Origin: Haloplanus salinus
GTDB taxonomy: Archaea; Halobacteriota; Halobacteria; Halobacteriales; Haloferacaceae
Direction of reading: 5' to 3'
Assembly (NCBI RefSeq): GCF_003336245.1
Contig: NZ_QPHM01000001.1
Coordinates: 1,550,001-1,614,000 of the forward strand
DNA length: 64,000 nt
Part shown: piece after piece, positions 25,133-36,866 of the stretch
Layout of the letters: each line of letters starts with the position of its first letter
Position numbering within the stretch: the first letter of the stretch is position 1
The notes under the pieces: model-generated
The model's database searches: none
Told to the model about the DNA's origin: nothing
What the model saw: the letters and a program-made list of their open reading frames with translations, nothing else
Made by a program: the position numbers and the translations under genes

Positions 25133-26134
25133 ATGAGCACCGACACCGACACAGACACGCAGAATCTGACGCTGGTACAGGCGGTCCGGGACGGCCTCCG
25201 GACGGAAATGGAACGCGACGACGACGTGATCGTCCTCGGCGAAGACGTGGCGAAAAACGGCGGCGTCTTCCGCGCCACCGAGGGCCTCTACGAGGAGTTC
25301 GGCGACGACCGCGTGATCGATACGCCCCTCGCGGAGTCGGGTATCGTCGGCACCTCGATCGGCATGGCCGCCTACGGGCTTCGGCCCGTCCCCGAAATCC
25401 AGTTCATGGGGTTCATCTACCCCGCGTTCGATCAGATCGTCAGCCACGCGGCCCGCCTCCGCACCCGAACCCGCGGGCGCTTTACCTGCCCCATGGTCGT
25501 GCGTGCCCCCTACGGCGGCGGCATCCGCGCGCCCGAACACCACTCGGAGTCGAAGGAGGCCTTCTTCGTCCACGAACCGGGGCTGAAAGTGGTGATCCCG
25601 TCCACCCCTGCCGACACGAAGGGGCTTCTCGCGTCGGCCATCCGCGACCCCGACCCCGTCGTATTCCTCGAACCCAAACTCATCTACCGGGCCTTCCGCG
25701 AGGAGGTGCCGACCGGTGACCACACCGTCCCCCTCGGCGAGGCCGCCGTCCGCCGCGAAGGGAGCGACGTCTCCGTCTACACCTGGGGGGCGATGACCCG
25801 GCCGACGCTGGAGGCCGCCGAGACGCTGGCCGACGCGGGCGTCGACCCCGAGGTGATCGACCTGCGGACGCTCTCGCCGCTCGACCGCGAGACGATCGTC
25901 GACTCCTTCGAGAAGACGGGTCGGGCCGCGGTGGTCCACGAGGCGCCGAAGACGGGTGGACTGGGCGGCGAAATCACCGCCATCCTCCAGGAGGAGGCGC
26001 TGCTCTACCAGGAGGCGCCGATCGAGCGGATTACGGGCTTCGACACGCCGGTGCCCCTCTACGCACTCGAGGATTACTACCTCCCCTCGCCGACCCGCAT
26101 CGAGGACGGGATTCGGGAGGTCGTCGAGTTCTAA
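25133..26134 (+). CDS. pdhB: 2-oxoacid dehydrogenase E1 component, beta subunit
   Basis: A 333-residue transketolase-like subunit that pairs with E1alpha. Motifs: VIVLGEDVAKNGGVFRAT, DTPLAESGIVGTSIGMAAYG, EIQFMGFIYPAFDQIVSHAA and MVVRAPYGGGIRAPEHHSES. The C-terminal domain (DPEVIDLRTLSPLDRETIVD) is complete. Its stop TAA shares one base with the E2 start ATG, so expression is tightly coupled. Substrate caveat as for the alpha subunit. Confidence 0.93.
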   Translation: MSTDTDTDTQNLTLVQAVRDGLRTEMERDDDVIVLGEDVAKNGGVFRATEGLYEEFGDDRVIDTPLAESGIVGTSIGMAAYGLRPVPEIQFMGFIYPAFDQIVSHAARLRTRTRGRFTCPMVVRAPYGGGIRAPEHHSESKEAFFVHEPGLKVVIPSTPADTKGLLASAIRDPDPVVFLEPKLIYRAFREEVPTGDHTVPLGEAAVRREGSDVSVYTWGAMTRPTLEAAETLADAGVDPEVIDLRTLSPLDRETIVDSFEKTGRAAVVHEAPKTGGLGGEITAILQEEALLYQEAPIERITGFDTPVPLYALEDYYLPSPTRIEDGIREVVEF

Positions 26135-27636
26135 TGCCCGTCGAGACGTTCAAACTCCCCGACGTGGGTGAGGGCGTCGCCGAAGGCGAACTCGTCCGGT
26201 GGCTGGTCGAGGAGGGCGAGGAGGTCGACGAGGACCAGCCCCTCGCGGAGGTGGAGACGGACAAGGCGCTGGTCGACCTCCCCTCCCCCTTCGCGGGGAC
26301 GGTTACGGAACGCCACGTCGAGGAAGGCGAGATGGTGCCCGTCGGGACGGTCATCGTCTCCGTCGACGTGGGCGGCGACGCGGACGAGAACGGGGGGGCG
26401 CCGGACGCGGCCCCTACCGCTGCCGCGCCGGAGGGCGACTCGCGCCCCGGCGGCCGGGTCTTCGCCGCACCGAGCACCCGCCGGCTGGCCCGCGAACTCG
26501 GCGTCGACGTCGACGGCGTCGACGGCTCCGGCCCGGGCGGTCGCGTCACCGACGCGGACGTGCGGGCGGCGGCCGAAGGACCGTCGCAGCCGACCCCACG
26601 GTCGGTCGACGACTCGGCGACCAGCGCGATGCGAGGGGGCGACGAGGCGGCCGTCGCCGACGCCGGAACACCCCGCGAATCGGCCACCCCCGCGACCGAG
26701 GCCGCGCCTGCCGCGGACCGCGAGCGCACCCTCGCCGCCCCGGCGACCCGCCGGCTGGCCCGCGAACTCGGCGTCGACCTCGACGCGGTGCCGACCGACG
26801 AACGGCGGGACGGCGAGGCGTTCGTCACGCCCCCGATGGTGCGGGCGTTCGCGGAGCGGGGTGGCGAGGCGGAGCCGGAACCGGCGGCGCCGACGGCCTC
26901 GGCAGCCGACTCGCCCCCGCCGGCCGACGACGGGCCACGCCCCGGCGACCGCATCCCCTACCGCGGCGTCCGCCGTACCATCGGCGAACGGATGGAACGG
27001 GCGAAATACACCGCGCCTCACGTCACCCACACGGACGAGGTGGACGTGACGCGGCTGGTGGAGACGAAAGCCGAACTCGAACCCTACGCCGCGTCCGCGG
27101 GCGTCTCCCTCACCTACCTCCCCTTCGTCATGCGTGCGGTGACGCGGGCGCTCCGCGAGTTCCCGCGGGTCAACGCCTCGCTCGACGAGGACGCGGGCGA
27201 AATCGTCTGTCACGACGAGTACAACCTCGGCGTGGCGACGGCGACGGACGCGGGCCTCATGGTCCCCGTCGTCGACGGTGTCGACGGGAGGGGGCTCTTA
27301 GACCTCGCGGCCGAGACGGCGACGAAGGTCGAACGGGCGCGCGACCGTTCGATCGGCCGCGAGGAGATGCAGGGCGGCACCTTCACCATCACGAACGTCG
27401 GGGTCATCGGCGGGGAGTACGCCACGCCAATCGTCAACTACCCCGAGGTGGCGATCCTGGCGCTCGGCCGGGTCGCGGAACGCCCCCGCGTCGTCGACGG
27501 CGAGGTAGTGCCGCGACACACCCTCCCGCTCTCGCTGTCGGTCGATCACCGCGTCGTCGACGGCGCGGTGGCCGCCCGCTTTACGAACCGGGTGATGGCC
27601 CTGCTTCGCAGCCCGGCCCGGCTGCTGGTCGACTGA
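26134..27636 (+). CDS. pdhC: 2-oxoacid dehydrogenase E2 (dihydrolipoyl acyltransferase)
   Basis: A 500-residue lipoyl acyltransferase core. Lipoyl domain at residues 1-75 with the modified Lys in EVETDKALVDLPSP. Then two peripheral-subunit-binding-like segments: a canonical one at about 110-150 (AAPSTRRLARELGVDVDGVD, with GPGGRVTDADVR) and a second at about 199-235 (AAPATRRLARELGVDLDAVP) that lacks the GxGGRVT part. Linkers are Ala/Pro-rich. The catalytic domain from about 275 starts RIPYRGVRRTIGERMERAKY and ends with the active-site SVDHRVVDGAVAARF (His472). A 33-nt perfect repeat marks the two copies (26476-26508 and 26746-26778). It works with LpdA, encoded further along. Confidence 0.95.
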   Translation: MPVETFKLPDVGEGVAEGELVRWLVEEGEEVDEDQPLAEVETDKALVDLPSPFAGTVTERHVEEGEMVPVGTVIVSVDVGGDADENGGAPDAAPTAAAPEGDSRPGGRVFAAPSTRRLARELGVDVDGVDGSGPGGRVTDADVRAAAEGPSQPTPRSVDDSATSAMRGGDEAAVADAGTPRESATPATEAAPAADRERTLAAPATRRLARELGVDLDAVPTDERRDGEAFVTPPMVRAFAERGGEAEPEPAAPTASAADSPPPADDGPRPGDRIPYRGVRRTIGERMERAKYTAPHVTHTDEVDVTRLVETKAELEPYAASAGVSLTYLPFVMRAVTRALREFPRVNASLDEDAGEIVCHDEYNLGVATATDAGLMVPVVDGVDGRGLLDLAAETATKVERARDRSIGREEMQGGTFTITNVGVIGGEYATPIVNYPEVAILALGRVAERPRVVDGEVVPRHTLPLSLSVDHRVVDGAVAARFTNRVMALLRSPARLLVD

Positions 27637-27692
27637 CTGGCCGCAGCCGCGCGCGACGCGCCCATTTAAACACCCGTTTGCACTAAGCACGT

Positions 27693-27700
27693 CACTTATT
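27693..27700 (+). promoter_or_regulatory. TATA box of ilvA
   Basis: CACTTATT centred about 28 nt before ATG 27725. The start is probably leaderless. A CATTTAAACA at 27663-27672 is a possible second element. Confidence 0.45.
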
Positions 27701-27724
27701 CGGCCCGTAGACGCAGGCTATGGC

Positions 27725-28942
27725 ATGACAGTCACCCTCGCTGACATCGAAGCTGCCCGCGACCGGTTCGACGATCCGGCCATCGTCAGGCAGACGCCGA
27801 TCGAGACGAGCCGGTCGCTGAGCGCGATGTCCGGCGGCGACGTGCATCTGAAGATGGAGCATCTCCAGCGGACGGGATCGTTCAAGACCCGCGGGGCGTA
27901 CAACAAGCTGAAACAGGAGGCGGCGGCCGGTGGCGACAAACACGTCGTGGCGGCGAGCGCCGGCAATCACGCCCAAGGCGTCGCGCTCGCGGCGACGACG
28001 GTCGGCTTGGCGTCGACCATCGTGATGCCGGAGAACGCCCCACAGGCGAAAATCGACGCCACCCGGAGTTACGGCGCGACGGTCGAACTCCACGGCTCGA
28101 ACTTCGGCGAGGCGATGGCTCACGCGAAGGAGATGGCCGAACAGCCCGGGATGCTGTTCGTCCACGCCTACGACGACCCGGACATCGTCGCCGGGCAGGG
28201 GACCCTCGGGCTGGAGATTTACGAGCAGGTCCCCGACGTGGACACGGTGATCGTTCCCATCGGCGGCGGCGGGTTGATCGGCGGGATCAGCACGGCGCTC
28301 TCGGCGCTCGACGACTCCGTGCGCGTGATCGGCGTGCAGGCCGAACTGGCGTCGACGGTCCACGAGAGCCTCCGGAAGGGGGCACCGGTCGACGAGGAGT
28401 CACCGAAGACCATCGCGGACGGCATCGCCACGGGGAGCATCTCGGAACTGACCCTCGGGCTCATCGAGACGCACGTCGACGAGGTGGTGACGGTGAGCGA
28501 CGACGACATCGCGCGGGCCATCCTCGTCGTTCTCGAACGTGCGAAACAGTTGGTCGAGGGGGCGGGCGCGGCCGCCGTCGCCGCGATGCTGAGCGAGAGG
28601 GTCGACGTCGAGGGTGAGACGGTCGTCCCCCTGCTCTGTGGCGGCAACATCGACATGTCGATGCTTCAGACGGTGTTGACCCACGCCTTGACCGACCGGA
28701 ACCAACTGCTCCACCTCCGCATCCGCATCCGCGACCAGCCCGGCGAGATGGGCCGGATTTCGGGCATCATCGGCGAGTTGGGCGCCAACATCCGGACGGT
28801 GAGACACGACCGCGCCGTCGGCGACCTGCACGTCGGCGACGCCTACCTCGTCTTCCAGGTGGTGACGAGCGGCGAGAGCCACGCGAAGTCGGTCATGGCG
28901 GCTATCGAGGACGTGGGCTACGACGTCGAGCGCGTGAACTGA
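27725..28942 (+). CDS. ilvA: Threonine/serine ammonia-lyase with ACT domain
   Basis: PLP enzyme that deaminates threonine to 2-oxobutanoate and, in many homologues, serine to pyruvate. 405 residues. The PLP Lys is in RTGSFKTRGAYNKL near residue 60, the glycine-rich phosphate site is VIVPIGGGGLIGGIS near 182, and PLLCGGNIDMSML lies near 305. The last 75 residues (HLRIRIRDQPGEMGRISGII onward) form an ACT domain, typical of the shorter catabolic-type enzymes. It stands between the E2 gene and gcvPA, so its 2-oxoacid products may feed the neighbouring dehydrogenase complex. Confidence 0.93.
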   Translation: MTVTLADIEAARDRFDDPAIVRQTPIETSRSLSAMSGGDVHLKMEHLQRTGSFKTRGAYNKLKQEAAAGGDKHVVAASAGNHAQGVALAATTVGLASTIVMPENAPQAKIDATRSYGATVELHGSNFGEAMAHAKEMAEQPGMLFVHAYDDPDIVAGQGTLGLEIYEQVPDVDTVIVPIGGGGLIGGISTALSALDDSVRVIGVQAELASTVHESLRKGAPVDEESPKTIADGIATGSISELTLGLIETHVDEVVTVSDDDIARAILVVLERAKQLVEGAGAAAVAAMLSERVDVEGETVVPLLCGGNIDMSMLQTVLTHALTDRNQLLHLRIRIRDQPGEMGRISGIIGELGANIRTVRHDRAVGDLHVGDAYLVFQVVTSGESHAKSVMAAIEDVGYDVERVN

Positions 28943-29003
28943 CGGGCGTCCACGACCCCCGGTCGATTCCACGAACGACGACGTAACCCGTCACACAACG
29001 CCG

Positions 29004-29011
29004 AATATATA
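29004..29011 (+). promoter_or_regulatory. TATA box of gcvPA-gcvPB
   Basis: AATATATA centred about 30 nt before ATG 29038; a canonical archaeal promoter for the two-gene glycine dehydrogenase operon. Confidence 0.6.
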
Positions 29012-29037
29012 CGTCGAGCGCCCTGAGAGAAACTACC

Positions 29038-30372
29038 ATGCCGTACGCGACTCACTCCGACTCGGAGCGGTCGGCGATGCTCGACGCAGTGGGGGTCTCG
29101 GATCCCGACGCGCTGTTCGACATTCCCGAATCGGTCCGGTTCGACGGCGACTACGGGATCGACACCCATTCGGAGCGGGAGACCCGAGCGGCCGTCGAGG
29201 GCATCCTCGACGAGTCACCCGACATGACCGAGTTCCTCGGCGGTGGCCACTACGACCACTACGTCCCCTCGGTCGTCGACCACCTCTCCCTGCGTTCGGA
29301 GTTTCTGACCAGTTACACGCAGTACCAGCCGGAGATCACGCAGGGGTTCCTGCAGGCGCTGTTCGAGTTCCAGTCGCTCGTCGTCGAACTCACGGGGCTG
29401 GGCGTCGCCAACTGCTCGGTGTACGACCGCGCGACGGCGCTCGGCGAGGCCGCCCTTCTCGCCGACCGGGTGCGCGCTTCGAGCGGCGAGACGGTCCTCG
29501 TTCCCGACGACCTGCCCGACCGGATGCGGTCCGTCCTCGACAACTACACCGACGGCCCCGGCATCGGCGTCGACACCTACCCCACGAGCGAGGGGACGGT
29601 CGACGTGGACGCGCTGGCCGAGCGGATCGACGACGAGGTGTCCCTGCTCTACGCCGCGACGCCGAACAGGCGGGGCGTCCTCGAATCCGATCTGGACGCG
29701 GTGGGTGACCTCGCCGCCGACCACGACGCCCTGTTCTGTGTCGGCTCCGACGCCGTTGCCCTGTCGGTGCTCGAACCCCCCGAGTCGTACGGCGCGGACG
29801 TCGTGGTCGGCGACGCCGGCGTCCTCGGCCTGCCGACGACCTACGGGATGGGGCTCGGCCTCTTCGCGTGCCGCGAGGACTTCCTCCGGCAGGTGCCCGG
29901 TCGCCTCGTCGGCGCCAGCGAGGACGACGCGGGCAACCGGGCGTACACCCTGACCCTGCAGACCCGCGAACAGCATATCCGCCGGGAGCGCGCCACCTCC
30001 AACATCTGCACCAACCAGGCGTGGCTGGCGCTCCGGGTGGCCATCCACGCGGCGTGGCTCGGTCCCGACGGCCTGACCGAGCTGGCCGAGGAGTGCGTGG
30101 CCGGGATTCGGGAGGCCTGCGATCGTATCGACGCGCTCGACGGCTTCTCCGCCCCCGTCCACGACGGCCCCCACTTCCGCGAGGCGTTGATCGACACCGA
30201 CGAGCCGGCGGCGGCCGTCGTCGAGCGCTGTCGGGAGGCCGGCGTCGCCGTCCGAGCCGTCGAGGACGGCGGCGAGGAGCGACTGGCCGTCTGTGTGACC
30301 GACACCAACCGCGAGAACGTGGACGCGCTGGTCGACGCGCTCGCGGCGGAACGGGAGGTGAGCGCGGTATGA
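29038..30372 (+). CDS. gcvPA: Glycine dehydrogenase (decarboxylating) subunit 1
   Basis: N-terminal half of the P-protein of the glycine cleavage system; archaea use a two-subunit form. 444 residues starting [20 protein letters not shown]. Characteristic: [40 protein letters not shown], and late in the protein [20 protein letters not shown]. This subunit lacks the PLP lysine and forms the dimer with GcvPB. Its stop overlaps the gcvPB start (ATGA), so the two are coupled. GcvT and GcvH are not in this window. Confidence 0.95.
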   Translation: MPYATHSDSERSAMLDAVGVSDPDALFDIPESVRFDGDYGIDTHSERETRAAVEGILDESPDMTEFLGGGHYDHYVPSVVDHLSLRSEFLTSYTQYQPEITQGFLQALFEFQSLVVELTGLGVANCSVYDRATALGEAALLADRVRASSGETVLVPDDLPDRMRSVLDNYTDGPGIGVDTYPTSEGTVDVDALAERIDDEVSLLYAATPNRRGVLESDLDAVGDLAADHDALFCVGSDAVALSVLEPPESYGADVVVGDAGVLGLPTTYGMGLGLFACREDFLRQVPGRLVGASEDDAGNRAYTLTLQTREQHIRRERATSNICTNQAWLALRVAIHAAWLGPDGLTELAEECVAGIREACDRIDALDGFSAPVHDGPHFREALIDTDEPAAAVVERCREAGVAVRAVEDGGEERLAVCVTDTNRENVDALVDALAAEREVSAV

Positions 30373-31829
30373 GCCAGGAACACCGCGAACGCTCCGACGG
30401 GACGGAGGCGTCCGATCCGCCCCACCAGCAGACGCGCTGGTACGCGGACGACCGATACGAACCCCTGCTGTCGGAGAAGCGCTCGAAGACGGTGACCGTC
30501 GAGTCGTCGCTGCCGGACGACCTGACCCGCGACGAACTCACCCTGCCCGCGCCCGCGGAGCCGGAGGTGGCGCGTCACTACACCCGACTCTCCCAGATGA
30601 ACTTCGGCATCGAGTCGGGGACCATCCCGCTGGGGTCGTGTACGATGAAGTACAACCCCAAGTTCACGGAGGACGTGGCGGCCCACCCGGGGAACCGGGT
30701 CCACCCCCTTCGCGCCGACGGGGACAAGCAGGGCATCCTCCACCTGTTGTCCGACCTGCAGGAGACGCTCGCGACGATCGGTGGGATGGACGCGGTGACG
30801 CTACAGCCGCCTGCCGGCGCAGCCGGCGAGTTCACCGGCATCCAGGTGGCGAAGGCCTATCACGACGCGAACGGCGACGACCGGAGCGAGGTGATCGTCC
30901 CGGAGTCGGCCCACGGCACCAACTTCGCCAGCGCGTCGATGGCCGGCTACGACGTGGTCGAACTCCCGTCGAACGAGAACGGGCGGGTCGAAGTCGACGC
31001 CTTAGAGGCGGCCGTGAGCGACGACACCGCGCTTCTGATGCTCACCAACCCCAACACGCTGGGGCTGTTCGAGCGATCCATCGAGGAGATCGCCGACATC
31101 GTCCACGACGCCGGCGGCCTGCTCTACTACGACGGCGCGAACCTCAACTCCCTACTCGGGAAGGCCCGCCCCGGCGACATGGGCTTCGACGTCATGCATT
31201 TCAACCTGCACAAGACGTTCGCGACGCCCCACGGCGGCGGCGGGCCGGGACAGGGCCCCATCGGCGTCGGCGCGGACCTCGCGCCCTTCCTCCCGACCCC
31301 GCAGGTCCGCGAAACCGACGACGGCGAGTACGAGACCTACGCCCCCGAGCACAGCATCGGGCGCGTCCACGAGTTCGTGGGTAACTGGTTGGTGCTCGTG
31401 AAGGCCTACGCCTACATCCTGCGTCACGGCGACGAGGGGCTGGAGAACGTGAGCGAAACCGCCGTGCTCAACGCCAACTACCTCGCCTCGCGGATCGACT
31501 ACGAGGTGCCGTACGGCCCCTTCCACCACGAGTTCGTCGCGAGCGCGGACGCCGACGCGGGCGACGTGGCGAAGTCGATGCTCGACCGGGGCGTTCACCC
31601 GCCGACGACGAAGTGGCCGGAGATCGTCGACGAGGCGCTCATGACGGAGCCGACGGAGACGGAGTCGAAAGCGAGTCTCGACGACCTCGCCGCCGCGTTC
31701 AACGCCGTGGCCGAGATGGACGCCGACGACCTGACCGAGACGCCGCGGACGACGACGGCCCGACGGATCGATCAGGCGTCCGCGGCCCGCAACCCCCGGC
31801 TGTCGTGGCACGCGCTCGGCGACGAGTAG
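30369..31829 (+). CDS. gcvPB: Glycine dehydrogenase (decarboxylating) subunit 2
   Basis: PLP-bearing subunit of the P-protein, which decarboxylates glycine and passes aminomethyl to lipoyl-GcvH. 486 residues from ATG 30369. Markers: [68 protein letters not shown] and the PLP site [20 protein letters not shown] with Lys near residue 283. Its oxidised lipoyl partner needs LpdA (35347-36771) and LipA (23041-23970), both in the same block. Confidence 0.96.
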   Translation: MSQEHRERSDGTEASDPPHQQTRWYADDRYEPLLSEKRSKTVTVESSLPDDLTRDELTLPAPAEPEVARHYTRLSQMNFGIESGTIPLGSCTMKYNPKFTEDVAAHPGNRVHPLRADGDKQGILHLLSDLQETLATIGGMDAVTLQPPAGAAGEFTGIQVAKAYHDANGDDRSEVIVPESAHGTNFASASMAGYDVVELPSNENGRVEVDALEAAVSDDTALLMLTNPNTLGLFERSIEEIADIVHDAGGLLYYDGANLNSLLGKARPGDMGFDVMHFNLHKTFATPHGGGGPGQGPIGVGADLAPFLPTPQVRETDDGEYETYAPEHSIGRVHEFVGNWLVLVKAYAYILRHGDEGLENVSETAVLNANYLASRIDYEVPYGPFHHEFVASADADAGDVAKSMLDRGVHPPTTKWPEIVDEALMTEPTETESKASLDDLAAAFNAVAEMDADDLTETPRTTTARRIDQASAARNPRLSWHALGDE

Positions 31830-31863
31830 CCCCTATTTCGGGAACGTTTGTGACGAACCACGC

Positions 31864-31871
31864 TACTTATT
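31864..31871 (+). promoter_or_regulatory. TATA box of glyA
   Basis: TACTTATT about 28 nt before GTG 31896. It supports that GTG and a leaderless message, against an earlier in-frame GTG at 31884 that would be too close. Confidence 0.45.
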
Positions 31872-31895
31872 CCGCTGTTTTCCGTGTGTCTAGCC

Positions 31896-33149
31896 GTGAC
31901 ATCGAGCCATTCGCACCTCGCGGAGACCGATCCGGCGGTCGCCGAGGCCATCGCCGGCGAGGAACGGAGACAGGAAGAGAACCTCGAGATGATCGCCTCG
32001 GAGAACCACGTCTCGGAGGCGGTGATGGAAGCCCAGGGGAGCGTCATGACGAACAAGTACGCGGAGGGCTACCCGGGCGAGCGCTACTACGGCGGCTGTC
32101 AGCACATGGACACCGTCGAGAACCTCGCCATCGACCGCGCGAAGGAACTCTTCGGCGCCGACCACGTCAACGTCCAGCCCCACAGCGGGACGCAGGCGAA
32201 CATGGGCGTCTACTTCGCCACCCTGGAGCCGGGCGATAAGATCATGTCGCTCGATCTGAACCACGGCGGCCACCTGAGCCACGGCCACCACGTCAACTTC
32301 TCCGGGCAGTTCTACGAGGTCGAACAGTACGGCGTCGACCCCGAGACGGGGTACATCGACTACGACGAGGTGGCCGCGCGGGCCGCCGAGTTCGACCCCC
32401 ACATGATCGTCAGCGGCTCCTCCGCCTACCCCCGTGAGTTCGACTGGGAGCGCCTCGGCGCCATCGCCGACGACGTAGGCGCGTACCATCTCTCCGACAT
32501 CGCCCACATCACCGGGCTGGTCGCGGCGGGCGTTCACGCCTCGCCCGTCGACCACGCCGACTTCGTCACCGGCAGTACGCACAAGACCATCCGTGCCGGC
32601 CGCGGCGGGATGATCCTGACCACCGAGGAGCACGCCGACGCGGTGGACAAGGCCATCTTCCCCGGCGGACAGGGCGGTCCCCTGATGCACAACATCGCCG
32701 GCAAGGCGGTCGGATTCGGCGAGGCGCTCGAACCCGACTTCGTCGACTACGCCGAACGGGTCGTCGCCAACGCGAAGACGCTCGTCGACGTGTTCACCGA
32801 CGCGGGCATCCAGCCCGTCTCCGGCGGCACGGACAAACACCTCCTCCTCCTCGACCTGCGGGAGTCCCACCCCGACCTCACGGGCGAGGACGCGGAGGAC
32901 GCCCTCGACGACGTGGGCGTCACGGTGAACAAGAACACGGTGCCCGGCGAGACGCGGTCCCCCTTCGTCACCAGCGGCATCCGCATCGGCACGCCAGCGC
33001 TCACCACCCGCGGCATGGGTCCGGACGCGATGACGACGGTGGGCGAACTGATCGTCGAGCGCCTGAACAACCCCGACGACCCCGACGTGGCGAGCGAGGT
33101 TCGCGAGGAAGTCGACCGGCTCTGTGCCGAGTTCCCGGTGTACGAGTAG
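31896..33149 (+). CDS. glyA: Serine hydroxymethyltransferase
   Basis: PLP enzyme interconverting serine and glycine with the one-carbon carrier. 417 residues from GTG 31896. Family motifs: ENLEMIASENHVSEAVMEAQ, NKYAEGYPGERYYGGCQHMD, NVQPHSGTQANMGVYFATL, HITGLVAAGVHASP, and the PLP lysine in DFVTGSTHKTIRAGRGGMI. The C-terminal GIRIGTPALTTRGMG is typical. Its position after gcvPA-gcvPB suggests that methylene carrier from the cleavage system is used to turn a second glycine into serine. Confidence 0.95.
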   Translation: MTSSHSHLAETDPAVAEAIAGEERRQEENLEMIASENHVSEAVMEAQGSVMTNKYAEGYPGERYYGGCQHMDTVENLAIDRAKELFGADHVNVQPHSGTQANMGVYFATLEPGDKIMSLDLNHGGHLSHGHHVNFSGQFYEVEQYGVDPETGYIDYDEVAARAAEFDPHMIVSGSSAYPREFDWERLGAIADDVGAYHLSDIAHITGLVAAGVHASPVDHADFVTGSTHKTIRAGRGGMILTTEEHADAVDKAIFPGGQGGPLMHNIAGKAVGFGEALEPDFVDYAERVVANAKTLVDVFTDAGIQPVSGGTDKHLLLLDLRESHPDLTGEDAEDALDDVGVTVNKNTVPGETRSPFVTSGIRIGTPALTTRGMGPDAMTTVGELIVERLNNPDDPDVASEVREEVDRLCAEFPVYE

Positions 33150-33371
33150 TACCGTCGCGGGAGTCGGCGCGTCCGGCCGCCTTCCCGGCCGACCGAAGTC
33201 GCCCCGGCGAACATCCCGATTCGTCCGCCGGATCCACCGGGGCTGAGTGGTCCCCCGTCAGTGTACGTCTCACCGACCGCCGCTGGCGGTGATCCCGCCG
33301 TGGGCAGCCGATTATCAGTGTCGAAAATTGAGTACACAGGTTCAACACGAAGTCGAAAGAAGCGTTCCGTG

Positions 33372-35276
33372 ATGTCGTGGTTGCACACACTCTTTGGTGC
33401 CGATTCGTCGGCCAGGGATCCGCGTACCGACGGCGGCACCGCGGGCGTAACGGTCGATCCGGTCGCCGACCAGGTCTCGCTCGACGTGACGGTCGACGCG
33501 GCGGCCCTCTCCGGCGACGACGCGCCCGCGGTGCGTGACGACCTCCGGGCGGCCCACGCCGAACACCTCGACGCAGTCGTTGCGGGCGAGGCCGACACCG
33601 ACGCGAGCGAGTTGGCTACGGAGTACGCCACCGCCGGCGTCGGGACGGCCGGATTCACGACGGCGTACGGTGGCACGGTCGACGAACTGGTCACGGCGGC
33701 GTTCGACATGGTCCGCGACGGGGAGGTCGAGGCGGCGGAGGAAGCGCTTCGGCGTGGGCTCGACGCCACGCTCTCCGACGTCGTCTCCGGGCTATCGACG
33801 TACGACGAGATGGCCGATCGGGACGCCGAGTACGCGGACGCCCTCCTGACCATCGAGGCGGTGCTCGAAGCCATCCCGTATCCCGTCTACATGCTGGACG
33901 CGAACAACCGCGTGATCGGCTGGAACTACGGCCACACCGCACTCGTCGGGATGGACCGCGAGGAAGCCATCGGCAAGACCGCCCAGGAGAGCGTGGTCAA
34001 GGCGACCTACAGCGAGGGGGCCCGGAAACTCACCCTCGCCGACAAGGTGATCGAAGCACCGTATCGCGCCCACGAAGAGTACGACGTGGAGAAGGTGGCC
34101 ACGCCGTACAGCGACCACCACGTCTACAAAGACGTGAGCACGGCGTCGACGCTGGACGATGAAGAGATCGAGGTCGAGTTCTGGGCGGTGCCGATGTTCG
34201 ACGACGAGGGCACCTTGCTCGGGGTGTTCGAGATGATCGACGACCGGACGGAGGAAGTCCGTCGGAAGGAGGCGATGGAGTCGCTGGTGGGCGAGGTGAC
34301 GGCGACGCTCGAAGAACTCGGCGACGGTTCACTCACGGCCCGCGCGGCGTTCGGCGGGCAGGCCGAGGTGGTCGACGACGAACTCCTCGATATCGTCGGT
34401 GCAGTCAACGAGATGGCGGCGAATTTCCAGTCGCTGGTCGGGCAGGTCGACGCCCAGACGGGTGATCTCGCCGACTCCATCGAGTCGGCTGCCGAGGCGG
34501 CCGAGCGGATCGACGACCAACTCGACGAGCAGAACGTCTCGCTCCGGGAAGCCGCCGAGGAGATGGACGACTTCAGCGCGACGATGGAAGAGATCGCCGC
34601 CACGTCGAACGAGGTGGCGACGGCGGCCGAACAGGCCCGATCGGAGGTCCAAACGGGGATCGAATCCGCCCGTGACGCCAGTGCGGCCACGGATGCGGTC
34701 AACGAGACGAGCGAGGAGCTGATGGAGACGGTGTCGACGCTCTCCGCCCGTATGGACGAGATCGAGCAGGTGGTCGAAGTGATCGCCGACGTGGCGGACC
34801 AGACCAACCTCCTGGCGCTCAACGCCAACATCGAAGCGGCGCGGGCCGGCGAGGCGGGGAGCGGGTTCGGCGTCGTGGCGGATCAGGTGAAGGATCTCGC
34901 GGACGAAACCCAATCCCACACGGACGAGATCGCCGACCACATCGAGCGGATCAAGGCCCAGTCCAGGGAGACCGTCTCCGCCGTCGAGGCCTCACACCAG
35001 CGGATCGAAGCGGTGGACACCAAGGTCGGACAGACCGTCGACGCGTTCGAGGAGATCGCCGACGCCGTCGAGGCCGCTGCGCTGGACATCGAGGAGGTCG
35101 CGGACGCCAACGACGATCAAGCGGTGCGGATCGAGGAAGTCACCTCGATGATCCACGAGGCGCGGGAGGCGACCGACCGCGTCGCCGACACGGCCGACGC
35201 CGTCGTCGACGAGACGGCGACCCAGCAGGACGCCGTGGAGGTGCTCGAAGCGCGTGTCGACGAACTGAGCGAATGA
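33372..35276 (+). CDS. Soluble methyl-accepting transducer with PAS domain
   Basis: A 634-residue chemotaxis-type transducer from ATG 33372 ([13 protein letters not shown]). No transmembrane segment is visible, so it should be cytoplasmic. N-terminal 160 residues: helical, acidic sensor-like region ([20 protein letters not shown]). PAS domain at about 165-300 ([20 protein letters not shown] and [20 protein letters not shown]), which may bind a ligand or cofactor. Coiled-coil signalling domain from about 350 with the hairpin tip [20 protein letters not shown] near residue 480. Methylation-site glutamates are plausible on both sides. The signal is unknown. It interrupts the metabolic block between glyA and lpdA. 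Confidence 0.9.
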   Translation: MSWLHTLFGADSSARDPRTDGGTAGVTVDPVADQVSLDVTVDAAALSGDDAPAVRDDLRAAHAEHLDAVVAGEADTDASELATEYATAGVGTAGFTTAYGGTVDELVTAAFDMVRDGEVEAAEEALRRGLDATLSDVVSGLSTYDEMADRDAEYADALLTIEAVLEAIPYPVYMLDANNRVIGWNYGHTALVGMDREEAIGKTAQESVVKATYSEGARKLTLADKVIEAPYRAHEEYDVEKVATPYSDHHVYKDVSTASTLDDEEIEVEFWAVPMFDDEGTLLGVFEMIDDRTEEVRRKEAMESLVGEVTATLEELGDGSLTARAAFGGQAEVVDDELLDIVGAVNEMAANFQSLVGQVDAQTGDLADSIESAAEAAERIDDQLDEQNVSLREAAEEMDDFSATMEEIAATSNEVATAAEQARSEVQTGIESARDASAATDAVNETSEELMETVSTLSARMDEIEQVVEVIADVADQTNLLALNANIEAARAGEAGSGFGVVADQVKDLADETQSHTDEIADHIERIKAQSRETVSAVEASHQRIEAVDTKVGQTVDAFEEIADAVEAAALDIEEVADANDDQAVRIEEVTSMIHEAREATDRVADTADAVVDETATQQDAVEVLEARVDELSE

Positions 35277-35314
35277 GTCGGCGTCGGCGTAAGCGCCCGC
35301 CGATCCCCGCCAGC

Positions 35315-35322
35315 ATTTATAC
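35315..35322 (+). promoter_or_regulatory. TATA box of lpdA
   Basis: ATTTATAC at 35315-35322, about 28 nt before ATG 35347; an independent promoter for lpdA. Confidence 0.55.
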
Positions 35323-35346
35323 CCGCGGCCCCCGCGACCTGCATCC

Positions 35347-36771
<1,425 letters not shown>

Positions 36772-36866
36772 TCGTCACGGCGCCGCCACCCGGCGACGGG
36801 TCGGCGCCGCCGGACGACGCGCCCGCGAACCCCACCCCGACTACGCCCGGCCGCTCCGGCGCCGCA

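Noticed and set aside
22759-25278. 839-codon minus-strand frame over lipA, pdhA and the DUF5786 gene
   Set aside because: Only its last 57 codons (DUF5786) look like a protein. The rest is antisense to lipA and the E1alpha gene.
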